Positions 17,376 to 25,811 are shown, counted from the first letter of the stretch. The stretch: 64,000 bases of DNA from Streptomyces musisoli (GCF_016741855.1 NZ_JAERRH010000017.1:1-64000), one strand, 5' to 3'. Numbers and translations: made by a program. The notes: a model not told the origin generated them from the sequence alone.

Positions 17376-18515
17376 ATGCGACCGGGCACACGTGTCGCCG
17401 ACGCGGCACTTCGGCTGCTCGGCCGGGACTGGGCCGGGCTGGCCATCGCCCTGCTGCCGGCCGCCGCGGGCGCCTGGTGCGTCACCCTCGGAACCGGCTG
17501 GCGCGTTCTCGGCGGCGTGCTGTGCGCCGTCGCCCTCGCGCTCGGTCTCGGGTCCCTCCGCCACCTCGTGCACGTGGCCCGGGTGAAGGTGCGGTATCCG
17601 CCACCCGGACGCATGGTCGACGTGGGCGGCCACCGCATGCACGTCCTCGCCGAGGGAGACGCCGGCCGGGGGCCCACCGTGGTCTGGATGCCGGGCGGCC
17701 ACGCCGGCGGGTACGCCATGTACCGGCTGCACGCGCTGGCGCGGGAACGGACCCGCTCGGTCCTGGTGGACCGTCCGGGCTCCGGCTGGAGCGATCCGGG
17801 CCCGTTCCCGCGCACGACGGCGGCCGAAGCCGTCGAACTGCTCACGGCGCTGGAACGGGCCGGAGAGAAGGGGCCCTACGTCTTCGTGGGTCACTCGTTC
17901 GGGGGACTGCTCATGGCCAATGCCGCCAGGCGCCGCCCCGATCTGGTGGCCGGTCTGGTGCTGCTCGATCCCACTCCGCCCGATGTCGTCGCCTTCGGCC
18001 CTTCGCTCGCGTCCCTGCGGCATGCCGCCAGGGACCAGGGCGCCCTCGCGCTGCGCCACCTCTTCGGCCTCCACCCCCTCGTGCCGCGGAACGGGGCCAA
18101 GGCCCAGGACCCGACGCAGGTTCTCGCCCTCGTCGAGACCAGGACCAAGGCGAACAGCGCCGCGGCGTCGATCCTGCGCGAGCTGTCGCCCGGCGGTATC
18201 ACCCGGGACGGCTGGCAGACGGTCGTACACGACGGCGAACTCGGCTCGCTGCCCCTCCTCCTGGTGGCACCCCGCGATCTGACCGGCGGCGGCCACATCT
18301 TCGACGCTGTCGACGACCCGGAGGAGAGCGCCCGGGTACGGCACTTCTTCCTCACCGTGCGAGACCGCTTCCTCGCCGCCTCCAGCGCGGCCCGCAGGGT
18401 CTACACCCCGGAGGGGACCGGCCACGACTTCCCGGACCGCGCACCCGAGTTCGTCGTCCAGGTGGTGGGCTCACTGCTGGACGGACACGGGCCGCGCGCC
18501 CCGGACCCGTCCTGA
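17376..18515 (+). CDS. Membrane-anchored alpha/beta hydrolase
   Basis: A 379-residue protein. Two hydrophobic segments (about residues 18-60) precede a classic alpha/beta hydrolase domain: the oxyanion region VVWMPGGHAGG, VDRPGSGWSD, the nucleophile elbow VGHSFGGLLM, an acid after GLVLLDPTPP and a late GTGHDF histidine. The ATG at 17376 follows AAGAGGGAA and gives the membrane anchor; a frame from 17316 adds an unlikely leader. No neighbour hints at a substrate. It could be an esterase, lipase or haloperoxidase-like enzyme. Confidence 0.85.
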   Translation: MRPGTRVADAALRLLGRDWAGLAIALLPAAAGAWCVTLGTGWRVLGGVLCAVALALGLGSLRHLVHVARVKVRYPPPGRMVDVGGHRMHVLAEGDAGRGPTVVWMPGGHAGGYAMYRLHALARERTRSVLVDRPGSGWSDPGPFPRTTAAEAVELLTALERAGEKGPYVFVGHSFGGLLMANAARRRPDLVAGLVLLDPTPPDVVAFGPSLASLRHAARDQGALALRHLFGLHPLVPRNGAKAQDPTQVLALVETRTKANSAAASILRELSPGGITRDGWQTVVHDGELGSLPLLLVAPRDLTGGGHIFDAVDDPEESARVRHFFLTVRDRFLAASSAARRVYTPEGTGHDFPDRAPEFVVQVVGSLLDGHGPRAPDPS

Positions 18516-18713
18516 GCCCCCTCGGCAGCCCCGGTCCGCTCCGGCGCGCTCCCGCCCGAACGAATGAAAGGCGTCGGCGTCCCCAGGCGTGTCCGCCGGG
18601 GGCCGACTACGGTGTTTCCCGGTGGGGGCGAATTCCTGCCGGCGCCGCCGGCCCGGCGGTAGCGGCAGACGCGGCGGCGGCAACCGTGCCGTGTACTCAA
18701 GAGAGGGTTCCCC

Positions 18714-18974
18714 ATGACCCCTGTACTTCCTCCCTTTCTCGTCGGCCTCGTCGCGGCCCCTCTCGTCAAGAGAGTGGTGAAACCGCTGGTGCGGGGCATC
18801 ATCAAGACGTCGGTCGGCCTGACCCTCGAGGTCAGGCGCGCAGCCGTCGAGGCGAGCGAGGAGATCCAGGGCCTCACCGCCGAGGTGGCCGCCGAGAAGA
18901 TGACGGGTTCGGCTCGCACGCGTCGTGTGAAGGCCGACGGTGAGGTGACGGCGCAGGGCGCCGCCGCCGGCTGA
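18714..18974 (+). CDS. Small conserved protein, possibly DUF5132-like
   Basis: An 86-residue protein with AGAGAGGGTT before the ATG. The first 25 residues are hydrophobic and basic (LPPFLVGLVAAPLVKRVVKP); the rest is a charged helix (EASEEIQGLTAEVAAEKM). The arrangement recalls short DUF5132 membrane-associated proteins, but I am not certain of the family. It is monocistronic with no informative neighbour. Confidence 0.65.
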   Translation: MTPVLPPFLVGLVAAPLVKRVVKPLVRGIIKTSVGLTLEVRRAAVEASEEIQGLTAEVAAEKMTGSARTRRVKADGEVTAQGAAAG

Positions 18975-19050
18975 GAACCGGCGGTCCGGCCTTCCGCCGG
19001 GGCGTTTCACGACGCCGTGACGGGCCGCTCGGTGAGGGCCGCGGCGCGGG

Positions 19051-19209
19051 CAGCGAGACGGCTCTTCGGGAACACCGGCACCCACAAGGGCGGCGAGACG
19101 GCTCTCCAGGCACGCCGGCACCCGCAAGGGCGGCGAGACGGCTCTCTGGGAACGCCGGCACCCGCGGGGCGGCGAGACGGCTCTCCGGGAACGTCGGCAC
19201 CCGCAGGTG
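19051..19209 (-). repeat. 40-bp tandem repeat, four units
   Basis: Four units starting at about 19051, 19091, 19131 and 19170 (periods 40, 40, 39), each containing GCGAGACGGCTCT and CCGGCACCCGCA. Read on the minus strand in the frame of the adjoining hydrolase remnant, the unit gives copies of VPAFPESRLAA. The array therefore seems to have grown from the end of that gene. Confidence 0.85.
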
Positions 19210-19420
19210 GTAAGGGCGCGTGGTCCAGCCGAGACCGAGGTTGTGGCCCGCGTCCGGCTGGTGCTCGACGTGCACCAGCGGTGCGGCCGTGAAACGGGCG
19301 GCCGGATCGGCGACGGCCGCCTCGTCGTGCCGCCACCACGGCTCGCTCCGCGAACGTCAGCCGCACCGGGCCCCACGCCCGGACCGCACCCGCACCCGCG
19401 GTGCATAGCCAAGCCGGCCG
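19150..19420 (-). pseudogene. Remnant of an alpha/beta hydrolase C-terminus
   Basis: On the minus strand a frame near 19350-19190 reads EPWWRHDEAAVADPAARF followed by VHVEHQPDAGHNLGLGWT and RPYHL. This is a convincing alpha/beta hydrolase C-terminus, with the catalytic histidine in DAGHN. Just upstream the frame meets a stop (near 19355), and the preceding matching piece (GPVRLTFAE) lies in another frame. No start or nucleophile elbow is found. I conclude this is a decayed gene: only the tail is recognisable, and its 3' end has expanded into the 40-bp repeats. The rest of 18975-19535 shows nothing else coding. Confidence 0.6.
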
Positions 19421-19535
19421 ATCCGAGCACACCGTCGCCGTTCACGCGCACCCGCCCTCGGTCGTGCCTGCCTCGTCCTGGGTTCCGGCGCGGGCCGGTG
19501 CCGCGTGTGCCGCGCCCCGGCACCGGCCCCGGTGA

Positions 19536-19680
19536 TCAGCAGTGCCAGGAGGTCACCGGGCAGGACAGGCACGTGCCGGTGCCCGTGGAGGGCTTGCCCT
19601 CCACGGCGGGGGGTGTCCTCGGACACGACATCCAGGTCGAAGTCCAGGTCGAACTCGCTCTCGGCGCTGATGCCGGTCAT
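19536..19680 (-). pseudogene. Lanthipeptide-like (FxLD-type) precursor with a one-base frameshift
   Basis: The ATG at 19680 opens MTGISAESEFDLDFDLDVVS, a leader with two FDLD motifs as in FxLD-family lanthipeptide precursors. The frame then breaks at a run of six C (plus-strand G run near 19618-19623). With five C it would continue to a Ser/Thr-rich core with three cysteines ending TCLSCPVTSWHC and stop at 19536-19538. The repaired product is 47 residues, ideal for a precursor peptide. Either the gene is inactive, the run is a sequencing error, or slippage restores the frame. No lanthionine synthetase gene lies in the window, so a partner would have to act from elsewhere. Confidence 0.5.
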
Positions 19681-19959
19681 ACCGGGCCCTTCCCGAAGTG
19701 GCGGCCCTCCACCGCGCCGGTCGCACACGGCTGCCGGAGGGCCCCGACAGGACCTGTTTCAGGGGATCCCGCGGCGACCGCACGGCTGCGCGAGGCAGGC
19801 GAGGCGGCAGGGGCGCCCCGATCCGCGCGGCTGTAAGCAGCCTGCTGGGCAGGTGACAGCTGGGGTTCCCGCCCCGGTTCGCGCGGGTGTGCGCGCCGTG
19901 TGCGGGGCAGGCGATGCTGGGGAGCGGACAGGTCCGCGAGGAGCCAGGAGGCTCGGCCG

Positions 19960-20844
19960 GTGATAGCCGTCAATCCGATGGACAGCGCCGCGGTGCTGGC
20001 CGCCTTCGGCGCGCTGGGCGTCCTGGTGGTGATCTTCGCCGAGTCGGGTCTGCTGGTCTTCGGCTTCTTCCTGCCGGGCGACACGCTGCTGTTCCCGGCC
20101 GGCGTGCTGTGCGCGGGCACCGCCCAGCAGCCGCCCAGGCTGGCCCTGTGGCAGGTACTGCTGTGCGCGGCCGTCGGGGCGGTGGCGGGCGGTCAGGTGG
20201 GGTATCTGATCGGACGGCACGGCGGACGGGCGCTGCTGGCGCGCACGTCCAGCCGCCGGGTGCGGGACGCGGCGTCACGGGCGGAACGGCTGCTGGCCCG
20301 CTACGGCCACGGCAAGGCGCTGGTGATCGGGCGGTTCGTACCGTTGCTGCGGTCGGTCCTGCACCCGGTGGCGGGGGCCCTGGGCGTGCCCGGACGGCCC
20401 TTCACGCTCTGGCAGACCGTCGGCGGGGTGCTGTGGTCGCAGACGCTGGTCCTCGCCGGATACACCCTGGGGGCCTCCGTCCCGCACATCGACGACTATC
20501 TGCTGCCGCTGGTGGCCCTGGTCGTCGTCGTGTCGCTGCTCCCGCTGATCCCGGAGGCCCGCCGCGCCCACCGGGAGCGAAGGGACCGGCGAGAACGGCC
20601 GCAACGACAGGAACGGCGGGAACGGCCGCAAGCGCAGGAACGGCCGCGACAGCGGGAACGACGGGAACAGCCGAAAGCGCAGGAACGGCCGCAAGCGCAG
20701 GAACGGCCGCGACAGCGGGAACGACGGGAACAGCCGGAAGCGCAGGAACGGGCGGAACGGCGGGAAGGGCCGGATCAGGAACGGCGGGAAGGGCCGGATC
20801 GGGAACGGCGGGAGCGGCCGGATCGGCGGGACTCGTCGGACTGA
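19960..20844 (+). CDS. DedA family membrane protein with a repetitive C-terminal tail
   Basis: A 294-residue protein. GTG 19960 is set by AGGAGG at 19946-19951. Residues 1-200 are DedA-like: several membrane helices, the re-entrant motif FFLPGDTLLFPAG, and VIGRFVPLLRSVLHPVAGAL, the family's F/YRFxPxxR/G-type signature. DedA proteins act in membrane homeostasis, some as lipid flippases. The last 85 residues are an almost pure Arg/Glu/Gln/Pro tail built from repeats such as QERPRQRERREQP, encoded by a GAACGGC-rich tandem repeat. The tail is unlikely to be folded. Confidence 0.88.
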   Translation: MIAVNPMDSAAVLAAFGALGVLVVIFAESGLLVFGFFLPGDTLLFPAGVLCAGTAQQPPRLALWQVLLCAAVGAVAGGQVGYLIGRHGGRALLARTSSRRVRDAASRAERLLARYGHGKALVIGRFVPLLRSVLHPVAGALGVPGRPFTLWQTVGGVLWSQTLVLAGYTLGASVPHIDDYLLPLVALVVVVSLLPLIPEARRAHRERRDRRERPQRQERRERPQAQERPRQRERREQPKAQERPQAQERPRQRERREQPEAQERAERREGPDQERREGPDRERRERPDRRDSSD

Positions 20845-20955
20845 CCCCCGGCGCAGGGTGACGCACTCCAGCTGGCCGGCGCCCTGCCGGCCGGACTGGT
20901 GGTGGCCTCGTGGGTGTACGCCCTGCTGACGCGCCGCACCCGCGCCACCGGCTGA
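20845..20955 (+). other. In-frame coding-like segment after the DedA stop codon
   Basis: After the TGA at 20842-20844 the same frame stays open for 36 codons to a TGA at 20953. It encodes a hydrophobic stretch (LAGALPAGLVVASWVYALL) followed by TRRTRATG. No start codon or ribosome site precedes it. It may be the old end of the DedA gene cut off by a new stop as the repeats expanded, or the end of another lost gene. The remainder up to 21226 is repeat. Confidence 0.4.
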
Positions 20956-21023
20956 GCGTGCCCACGACCGCGCGGAGGTGCTCCGGGTCGTCCGGACGCG
21001 AACTCCCGGCACGCCACCCCAGT

Positions 21024-21180
21024 ACCCCGGGCTCCGGGCCCTGGACTCTGGGCTCTGGGCTCCGGGCCCTGGGCCCGGGCTGCGGGCAATGGACTCTGGG
21101 CTGCGGGCTCCGGGATGCGGGCTGCGGGCTCCGGGCTCCGGGCTCCGGGCTCCGGGCTCCGGGCTCCGGGCTCCGGGCTA
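21024..21180. repeat. Degenerate heptamer repeat (GGGCTCC type)
   Basis: About 155 bases made of GGGCTCC, GGGCTGC, GGCTCTG and related heptamers. The last 50 bases (21127-21178) are seven near-perfect CGGGCTC units. The array sits directly before the VOC gene and may have grown by slippage. No coding content. Confidence 0.85.
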
Positions 21181-21226
21181 CTCTGACCTCTCGTCCGTCG
21201 CAACCGACGACCGTTGGAGCCCCCTC

Positions 21227-21574
21227 ATGCCCGTACGCCGTGTCGTGCCCAACATCCGTTCGAACGCCGCTCCGGAGAGCGCGGAGTTCTACGGCGTCCT
21301 CGGTCTGGAGGAGGTCATGGATCACGGCTGGATCCGGACGCTGGCCTCCGCCGAGAACCCCGCCGTCCAGCTCAGTCTCATGACCGAGGACCTGACCGCC
21401 CCCGTGGTCCCGGACCTGAGCATCGAGGTCGAGGACGTCGACGCGGCCTACGCGGCGATGCGGGGGCGCGGCGCGGAGATCGTGCATCCGCTGACCGACG
21501 AGGAGTGGGGCGTACGGCGGTTCTTCGTCCGGGATCCGAACGGCCGGGTGGTCAACGTGCTGGGCCATCGCTGA
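21227..21574 (+). CDS. VOC superfamily (glyoxalase/bleomycin resistance-like) protein
   Basis: A 115-residue single-domain protein. It begins RRVVPNIRSNAAPESAEFYG and ends FFVRDPNGRVVNVLGHR, the two conserved ends of the vicinal-oxygen-chelate fold; SIEVEDVDAAYAAM marks the second beta-alpha unit. Members are small dioxygenases, isomerases or antibiotic-binding proteins. The ATG at 21227 lacks a strong ribosome site but is the only start that excludes the repeat. Function unknown. Confidence 0.85.
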   Translation: MPVRRVVPNIRSNAAPESAEFYGVLGLEEVMDHGWIRTLASAENPAVQLSLMTEDLTAPVVPDLSIEVEDVDAAYAAMRGRGAEIVHPLTDEEWGVRRFFVRDPNGRVVNVLGHR

Positions 21575-21651
21575 ACGACGCCTTCTGGACGCCCTCCTGA
21601 CCATCCGTGAGACTGGAGCGGATCCGAGCCCCGGCCGTCCAGGAGGGTGAC

Positions 21652-22011
21652 ATGGACGAGGAGATCCCGCGCGTCGAACTCACCCCGCGGGCCGCGGAGC
21701 TGCTGCGCCGCCTGCGCACCGAGCACGGCCCGCTGATGTTCCACCAGTCCGGCGGCTGCTGCGACGGCAGCGCCCCCATGTGCTACCCCGACGGCGAGTT
21801 CCGCACCGGCGGCTCGGACGTGCTGCTGGCGGAACTGGCCGTGGACGGTGTGCCGGAGCCCGTCACGTTCTGGATGTCGCGGAGCCAGTACCAGGCGTGG
21901 AGCCACACCCGGCTGATCGTGGACGTCGTGCCGGGCCGGGGCAGCGGCTTCTCGCTGGAGGCACCCGAGGGGGTGCGTTTTCTCACCCGTTCTCGCGTCG
22001 TAGACGCCTAG
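21652..22011 (+). CDS. DUF779 family protein
   Basis: A 119-residue protein with GGAGGG before the ATG. The central HQSGGCCDGSAPMCYP, with a Cys-Cys pair and a third cysteine, and the following SQYQAWSHTRLIVDVVPGRG are characteristic of DUF779. In other genomes the gene often sits beside an aldehyde dehydrogenase and is thought to help it; no such gene is adjacent here, the nearest being at 32155. The cysteines may bind metal. Confidence 0.88.
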   Translation: MDEEIPRVELTPRAAELLRRLRTEHGPLMFHQSGGCCDGSAPMCYPDGEFRTGGSDVLLAELAVDGVPEPVTFWMSRSQYQAWSHTRLIVDVVPGRGSGFSLEAPEGVRFLTRSRVVDA

Positions 22012-22086
22012 TCGGCCTGTCGGACCCCTGAGTCTGGTGCACTGCCCCCGTGCGAAGGGACAGTTGACGAGACATCAGGGGAGACG

Positions 22087-23325
22087 GTGACCAGACGCAG
22101 CAGGCGTTCGGCAGCGGGCAGAGCGGTTCTCACGGTTGCCACGGCGTTCGGTGTGCTGTCCGGTGCGACCCTGGCGGGTGCGGCACCGGCGGGCGCCGCA
22201 CCGGTGGGCAAGCGGATCGCGCCGGGCGTCACCTACCGGCAGTTCGACATCGACGCGGCGGCGGGGACGGCCCACGCCCACCTGCTCACGGTGGACCTGG
22301 CCGATCCGCACGTCCGCGTCGACCTGCTCCACCCCGGCGCGGTGGCGGCCCGGGCGACCGTGTCCCGGCTGGCGGACTCGGCCGGGGCGCTCGCCGGGGT
22401 GAACGGTGACTTCTTCGACATCAGCGAGACGCAGCACCCGGGTGTGGAGGTCACCGGTGCGGCCGTCGGACCGGCCATGGCGGCCGGGCAGGTGCTCAAG
22501 GCCGCGGTGCCCAAGGGCCAGCGGTTCGGCCCGGCACTGCCCCCGGGCACGGACACCCTGGACGTGTTCGGCGTGGGCACCGACCGGCGGGCCCGGCTGG
22601 ACCGCCTCTCCCTCGACGGGTCGGTCGGCGCGCCGGACGGACGGCTGCCCCTCAAGGGCCTCAACCAGTACGCGCTCCCGGTGAACTCCGTCGGCGCCTT
22701 CACCGCGCGCTGGGGCACCGCCTCCCGGGTGCGTGCCGTCTGCGGCACGGACACCCAGCGGTCGGCGCCGTGCAGCGACGACACGTACGAGGTGAAGGTG
22801 CGCGGCGGCCGGGTGGTGTCCGTCTCCGACGCCCCGGGCAGCGGCACCATTCCGGCCGACACCACGGTCCTGGTGGGCCGCGAGGACGGTGCGCGGCAGC
22901 TGCGCGAGCTGTCCGTCGGCGACCCGGTGGACGTCACGCACACCCTGGTGGCGGCCACGTCCAAGGTGCCGTACACGTTCGCGATCGGCGGCTTCCCGGT
23001 ACTGCGCGGCGGCATCCCGCCGGCCGGCCTGGACGACGTCACCTCGGCCGTGCGCACGGTCGTGGGCACCAAGGACGACGGGCGGAAACTGCTGCTGCTG
23101 GCGCTGGACGGCGCCGCGGACTACCGCACCGGCCTGACCGTGGCGGAGGAGGCGGACGCCATGCGGTCGCTGGGTGCCTCCGACGCCTTCAACCTCGACG
23201 GCGGCGGCTCCACGGAGATGGTCACCCGGGACACGGGCGACACCGCCGTGACCGTACACAACCACCCCAGCGGCGGCGCAGAGCGCCCCGTGCCCAACGG
23301 CATCGGCGTCTTCCCGGCCGGATGA
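22087..23325 (+). CDS. Secreted phosphodiester glycosidase (NAGPA domain) family protein
   Basis: A 412-residue exported protein with a GTG start. An Arg-rich signal peptide (residues 1-38) ends near GAAPAGAAP. The catalytic-type motifs of the NAGPA/phosphodiester glycosidase domain are visible: GVNGDFFDIS, FAIGGFPVLRGG, LLLALDGAADYRTGLT and FNLDGGGSTEMV. Such enzymes cleave sugar-phosphodiester bonds, for example in cell wall or exopolysaccharide. Two cysteines (VCGTDTQRSAPCSD) probably form a disulfide. Confidence 0.87.
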   Translation: MTRRSRRSAAGRAVLTVATAFGVLSGATLAGAAPAGAAPVGKRIAPGVTYRQFDIDAAAGTAHAHLLTVDLADPHVRVDLLHPGAVAARATVSRLADSAGALAGVNGDFFDISETQHPGVEVTGAAVGPAMAAGQVLKAAVPKGQRFGPALPPGTDTLDVFGVGTDRRARLDRLSLDGSVGAPDGRLPLKGLNQYALPVNSVGAFTARWGTASRVRAVCGTDTQRSAPCSDDTYEVKVRGGRVVSVSDAPGSGTIPADTTVLVGREDGARQLRELSVGDPVDVTHTLVAATSKVPYTFAIGGFPVLRGGIPPAGLDDVTSAVRTVVGTKDDGRKLLLLALDGAADYRTGLTVAEEADAMRSLGASDAFNLDGGGSTEMVTRDTGDTAVTVHNHPSGGAERPVPNGIGVFPAG

Positions 23326-23326
23326 G

Positions 23327-23400
23327 CCGGGCGAGCAGGACGAGCCGGATGAGCCGGGCGAGCCGGATGCACCGGGCGCGCAGGGCGGGCCGGACGAGCC
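23327..23400. repeat. Short 9-bp imperfect tandem repeat
   Basis: Units such as GAGCCGGAT, GAGCCGGGC and GAGCAGGAC follow the stop of the phosphodiester glycosidase. No coding content; probably slippage-derived. Confidence 0.6.
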
Positions 23401-23418
23401 CGGTACGTGCCGGGTGCG

Positions 23419-23613
23419 TCAGGGCCGCAGGCTGCTCACCAGGTCGGCGGTCGCGTTGAGCCCGCTCTGGATGGTGGGCGCCATGCTCGTGCAGGCCAGA
23501 TAGAAGCCGAGCATCGTGCACACCAGGGCATGGGAGATCTTCAGCGAGCAGTTGCGAACGAAGATCACGGCAAGGATCAGAAGCAGCAGCACCACAGAGA
23601 TGGAAATGGCCAT
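23419..23613 (-). CDS. Small membrane protein (64 aa)
   Basis: GGAGGTTCCCG precedes the ATG at 23613, which rules out a longer frame from 23658. Two hydrophobic segments, MAISISVVLLLLILAVIFV and ISHALVCTMLGFYLACTSM, are joined by a short basic loop. The C-terminus is TADLVSSLRP. I recall similar short proteins in Streptomyces but not a named family. The strong ribosome site and conserved-looking sequence make it a real gene; the role is unknown. Confidence 0.75.
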   Translation of the reverse strand: MAISISVVLLLLILAVIFVRNCSLKISHALVCTMLGFYLACTSMAPTIQSGLNATADLVSSLRP

Positions 23614-23715
23614 CGGGAACCTCCTCCGCCACGCCCCATGTGCGGCGTTCGGCCGCAAGTGTGGCGTAGCGGAGGGTTCGTCCGGGCGACTGACATGTCC
23701 TCCGATCGTGTGGTC

Positions 23716-24579
23716 TTACGCGGAGGGGTGGGCGTCCAGGAAGGCCTCCAGGCCTGCGAGGTCGTCGGTGTTGAGGTAGTCGACCCCGGCGGCGAGCAGC
23801 TCCGACCACAGCGCGTCCCGGGCCGGGCCCGCGCTGTCGGGGGTGGCCCAGAAGCGGACCTGCTGCCCGCGCGCGTGGGCGGCGCCGGTGATGCTCCGCA
23901 GCTTTCGCCGCTCGGCGTCCGGGAACGCCCCGTGGCCCGTCCAGCTGAAGTTCTGCGTCCAGTTGTCGCTGATCAGCGGGATGAAGGAGGCCGGCGCCGA
24001 GGTGCCGAGGTCGCCGAGCCGGCCGTCGTAGAAGGCGCGGCGCTCGGACTGGGCCTCCATCGGGACACGGGCCGCACGGTCGCCGGAGACGACCGCGGTG
24101 ACCGGGCCGGGGTGGACGCGGCCGTGCGCGTACCGGGTGAAGAGGTGCGGGTGGCGGCGCAGGTGGCGGTCGAGTTCGAGGTAGGTCGAGGAGCCCTCGG
24201 TCTTGATGTCGACGAGCAGTTGCAGCGGCCTGCGCCACCCGCGGTAGACCGAGCCGTGGTGAGCCTTGACGCGGGCGGCGAGCGGTTCGAGGTAGAGGGA
24301 TTCGAGGGTGCGGGACGGGTCGAGCTCGGAGGCGTCGTGACCGATGAGGAGCTGGTCGCCGACGAGGAAGATGTCGGCTTCGACGCTGCCGAAGCGGTGG
24401 CCGAGGGCGTCGAACAGGGGCCGCTGATGGTCGTAGTCGTTGTGGGCGTGGGCGCGCCACAGCGGGCTCGGGTGGCGCTGCCGTTCCCCGGCCGACGCCT
24501 GCTGCGCGGACAGGGTGAACGTGCCCGCGAGGGCGGCGCCGAGGGTGGTGAGGGCTCTGCGACGGGTGGTGAGGGCCAT
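23716..24579 (-). CDS. Secreted glycerophosphodiester phosphodiesterase-like protein
   Basis: A 287-residue protein. The signal peptide has an RRR start and a cut site near QQASAGE, suggesting Tat export. Catalytic-type motifs are HAHNDYDHQRPLFDAL, VEADIFLVGDQLLIGHD and LLVDIKTEG, the His-Glu-Asp-His arrangement of the PLC-like phosphodiesterase (GDPD) fold. GGGAGGCAG before the ATG at 24579 fixes the start. It would release alcohols from glycerophosphodiesters, or act on wall teichoic acid. It is convergent to nothing and probably monocistronic. Confidence 0.85.
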   Translation of the reverse strand: MALTTRRRALTTLGAALAGTFTLSAQQASAGERQRHPSPLWRAHAHNDYDHQRPLFDALGHRFGSVEADIFLVGDQLLIGHDASELDPSRTLESLYLEPLAARVKAHHGSVYRGWRRPLQLLVDIKTEGSSTYLELDRHLRRHPHLFTRYAHGRVHPGPVTAVVSGDRAARVPMEAQSERRAFYDGRLGDLGTSAPASFIPLISDNWTQNFSWTGHGAFPDAERRKLRSITGAAHARGQQVRFWATPDSAGPARDALWSELLAAGVDYLNTDDLAGLEAFLDAHPSA

Positions 24580-24701
24580 GCGCTGCCTCCCTGGGAGTGC
24601 CGGGTGGGACCGGGGAGAGTATGCGTGCACCCGGCACTCAAGAGGCCCTCTCGTACCGGGAGTTGGCATACCGTTCACCTCGCCTGCGCACCCGCGCGAA
24701 A

Positions 24702-24728
24702 AAGCCCGCCCCGGCGCGGGGCGGGCTT
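24702..24728 (-). terminator. Intrinsic terminator of the acyl-CoA dehydrogenase operon
   Basis: Perfect 11-bp stem (AAGCCCGCCCC at 24702-24712, complement at 24718-24728) with a 5-base loop, 13 bases past the stop at 24741. On the minus strand it is followed by a short run of T. Confidence 0.9.
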
Positions 24729-24740
24729 CGTCGTGATGCG

Positions 24741-25811
24741 TCAGGGGGCCTGGAGATCGGCCAGTGCGGCCAGCGCCGAGCGGTGCGCGCCGGCCGTGCC
24801 GTAGGCGATCGAGTCCGCCTTGGCCCGCTTCAGATACAGGTGTGCCGGGTGTTCCCAGGTCATGCCGATGCCGCCGTGCAGTTGCAGCGCCTCCTCGGCC
24901 GCGTGGACGGCGACGGGGGCGGCGTATGCCTGGGCGACGGCCACCGTGATGTCGGCGTCCTCGCCGAAGGCCAGCGCGTCCGCGGCGGCGCGGGCGGCGG
25001 CCCGGAGGCTGACGATCTCCAGCCACAGCTGGGCGAGCCGGTGCTTGAGCGCCTGGAAGCCGCCGACCGGCCGGTTGAACTGCTTGCGCTCCTTCAGGTA
25101 CCGCACCGTCTCCGTCAGCGCCCAGTCGGCGACGCCGAGTTGCTCCGAGGCGAGCAGACCGGCGGCGGCGCGCAGGGCACGCCGTACGGCCGGTGCCGCG
25201 TCACCGACGCGGCGGCCGGCCGCGCCGGCGAGGGTGACGGTGGCGAGCGGGCGGGTGAGGTCCAGGGAGACCTGCGGGGTGACCGTCACGGCGTCGGCGG
25301 TGACCGCGTACAGGCCGCCGTCGTCGGCCGGGACGAGCAGCACGTCCGCGACGGCCGCGTCCGCGATGCCGGTCAGCTCCCCGTGCAGGACGCCGTTGTC
25401 GGCACGTACGGTCGCGAACGGGGCCTGCGGGGCCGAGTGCAGCCCGACCGCGAGGGCACCGATGGTCCGCCCGGCGGCCAGCCGGCCGAGCAGCTCCTCG
25501 TCGCCGCAGGCGAGCAGGGCCTCGGTGGCCACGACGGCGCTGGTGAGGTACGGCACGGGAGCGACCGCCCGCCCCAGCTCCTCCAGCACGACGGCGGCTT
25601 CGCGCGCGGACGCGCCCTGGCCGCCCTGTGCCTCGGGCACCAGCAGACCGGCCAGGCCCATCTCGGCGAGCAGCTTCCACAGCGCGCGGTCGTGCGGGGT
25701 GCCGGACTCGGTACGGGAGATCACGTCGGCCGGAGCGCAGTGGTCCGTGAGCAGGTCGCGGACGGCGGAGCGCAGTGCCTCTTCCTCCTCGGAGTACAGC
25801 AGATCCGTCAT
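24741..25811 (-). CDS. Acyl-CoA dehydrogenase family protein, subunit 2
   Basis: A 356-residue flavoprotein-type dehydrogenase. The N-terminus is SEEEEALRSAVRDLLTDHCA and the C-terminal region contains AAEEALQLHGGIGMTWEHP and LYLKRAKADSIAYG. The usual catalytic-glutamate segment is not obvious, as in the non-catalytic partner of heterotetrameric acyl-CoA dehydrogenases from actinobacteria. Its ATG overlaps the stop of the other dehydrogenase by four bases (25808-25811). I infer that the two form an alpha2-beta2 enzyme acting on a bulky acyl-CoA, but this is by analogy only. Confidence 0.88.
   Translation of the reverse strand: MTDLLYSEEEEALRSAVRDLLTDHCAPADVISRTESGTPHDRALWKLLAEMGLAGLLVPEAQGGQGASAREAAVVLEELGRAVAPVPYLTSAVVATEALLACGDEELLGRLAAGRTIGALAVGLHSAPQAPFATVRADNGVLHGELTGIADAAVADVLLVPADDGGLYAVTADAVTVTPQVSLDLTRPLATVTLAGAAGRRVGDAAPAVRRALRAAAGLLASEQLGVADWALTETVRYLKERKQFNRPVGGFQALKHRLAQLWLEIVSLRAAARAAADALAFGEDADITVAVAQAYAAPVAVHAAEEALQLHGGIGMTWEHPAHLYLKRAKADSIAYGTAGAHRSALAALADLQAP

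Noticed and set aside
19051..19209. CRISPR-like array from four 40-bp units
   Set aside because: Units are directly adjacent with no spacers and derive from a coding tail; no cas genes are present.
19536..19629. A 31-codon frame starting at an ATG inside the leader that reads straight into the cysteine-rich core
   Set aside because: It lacks the FDLD leader and any ribosome site; a one-base shift joining leader and core explains the sequence better.
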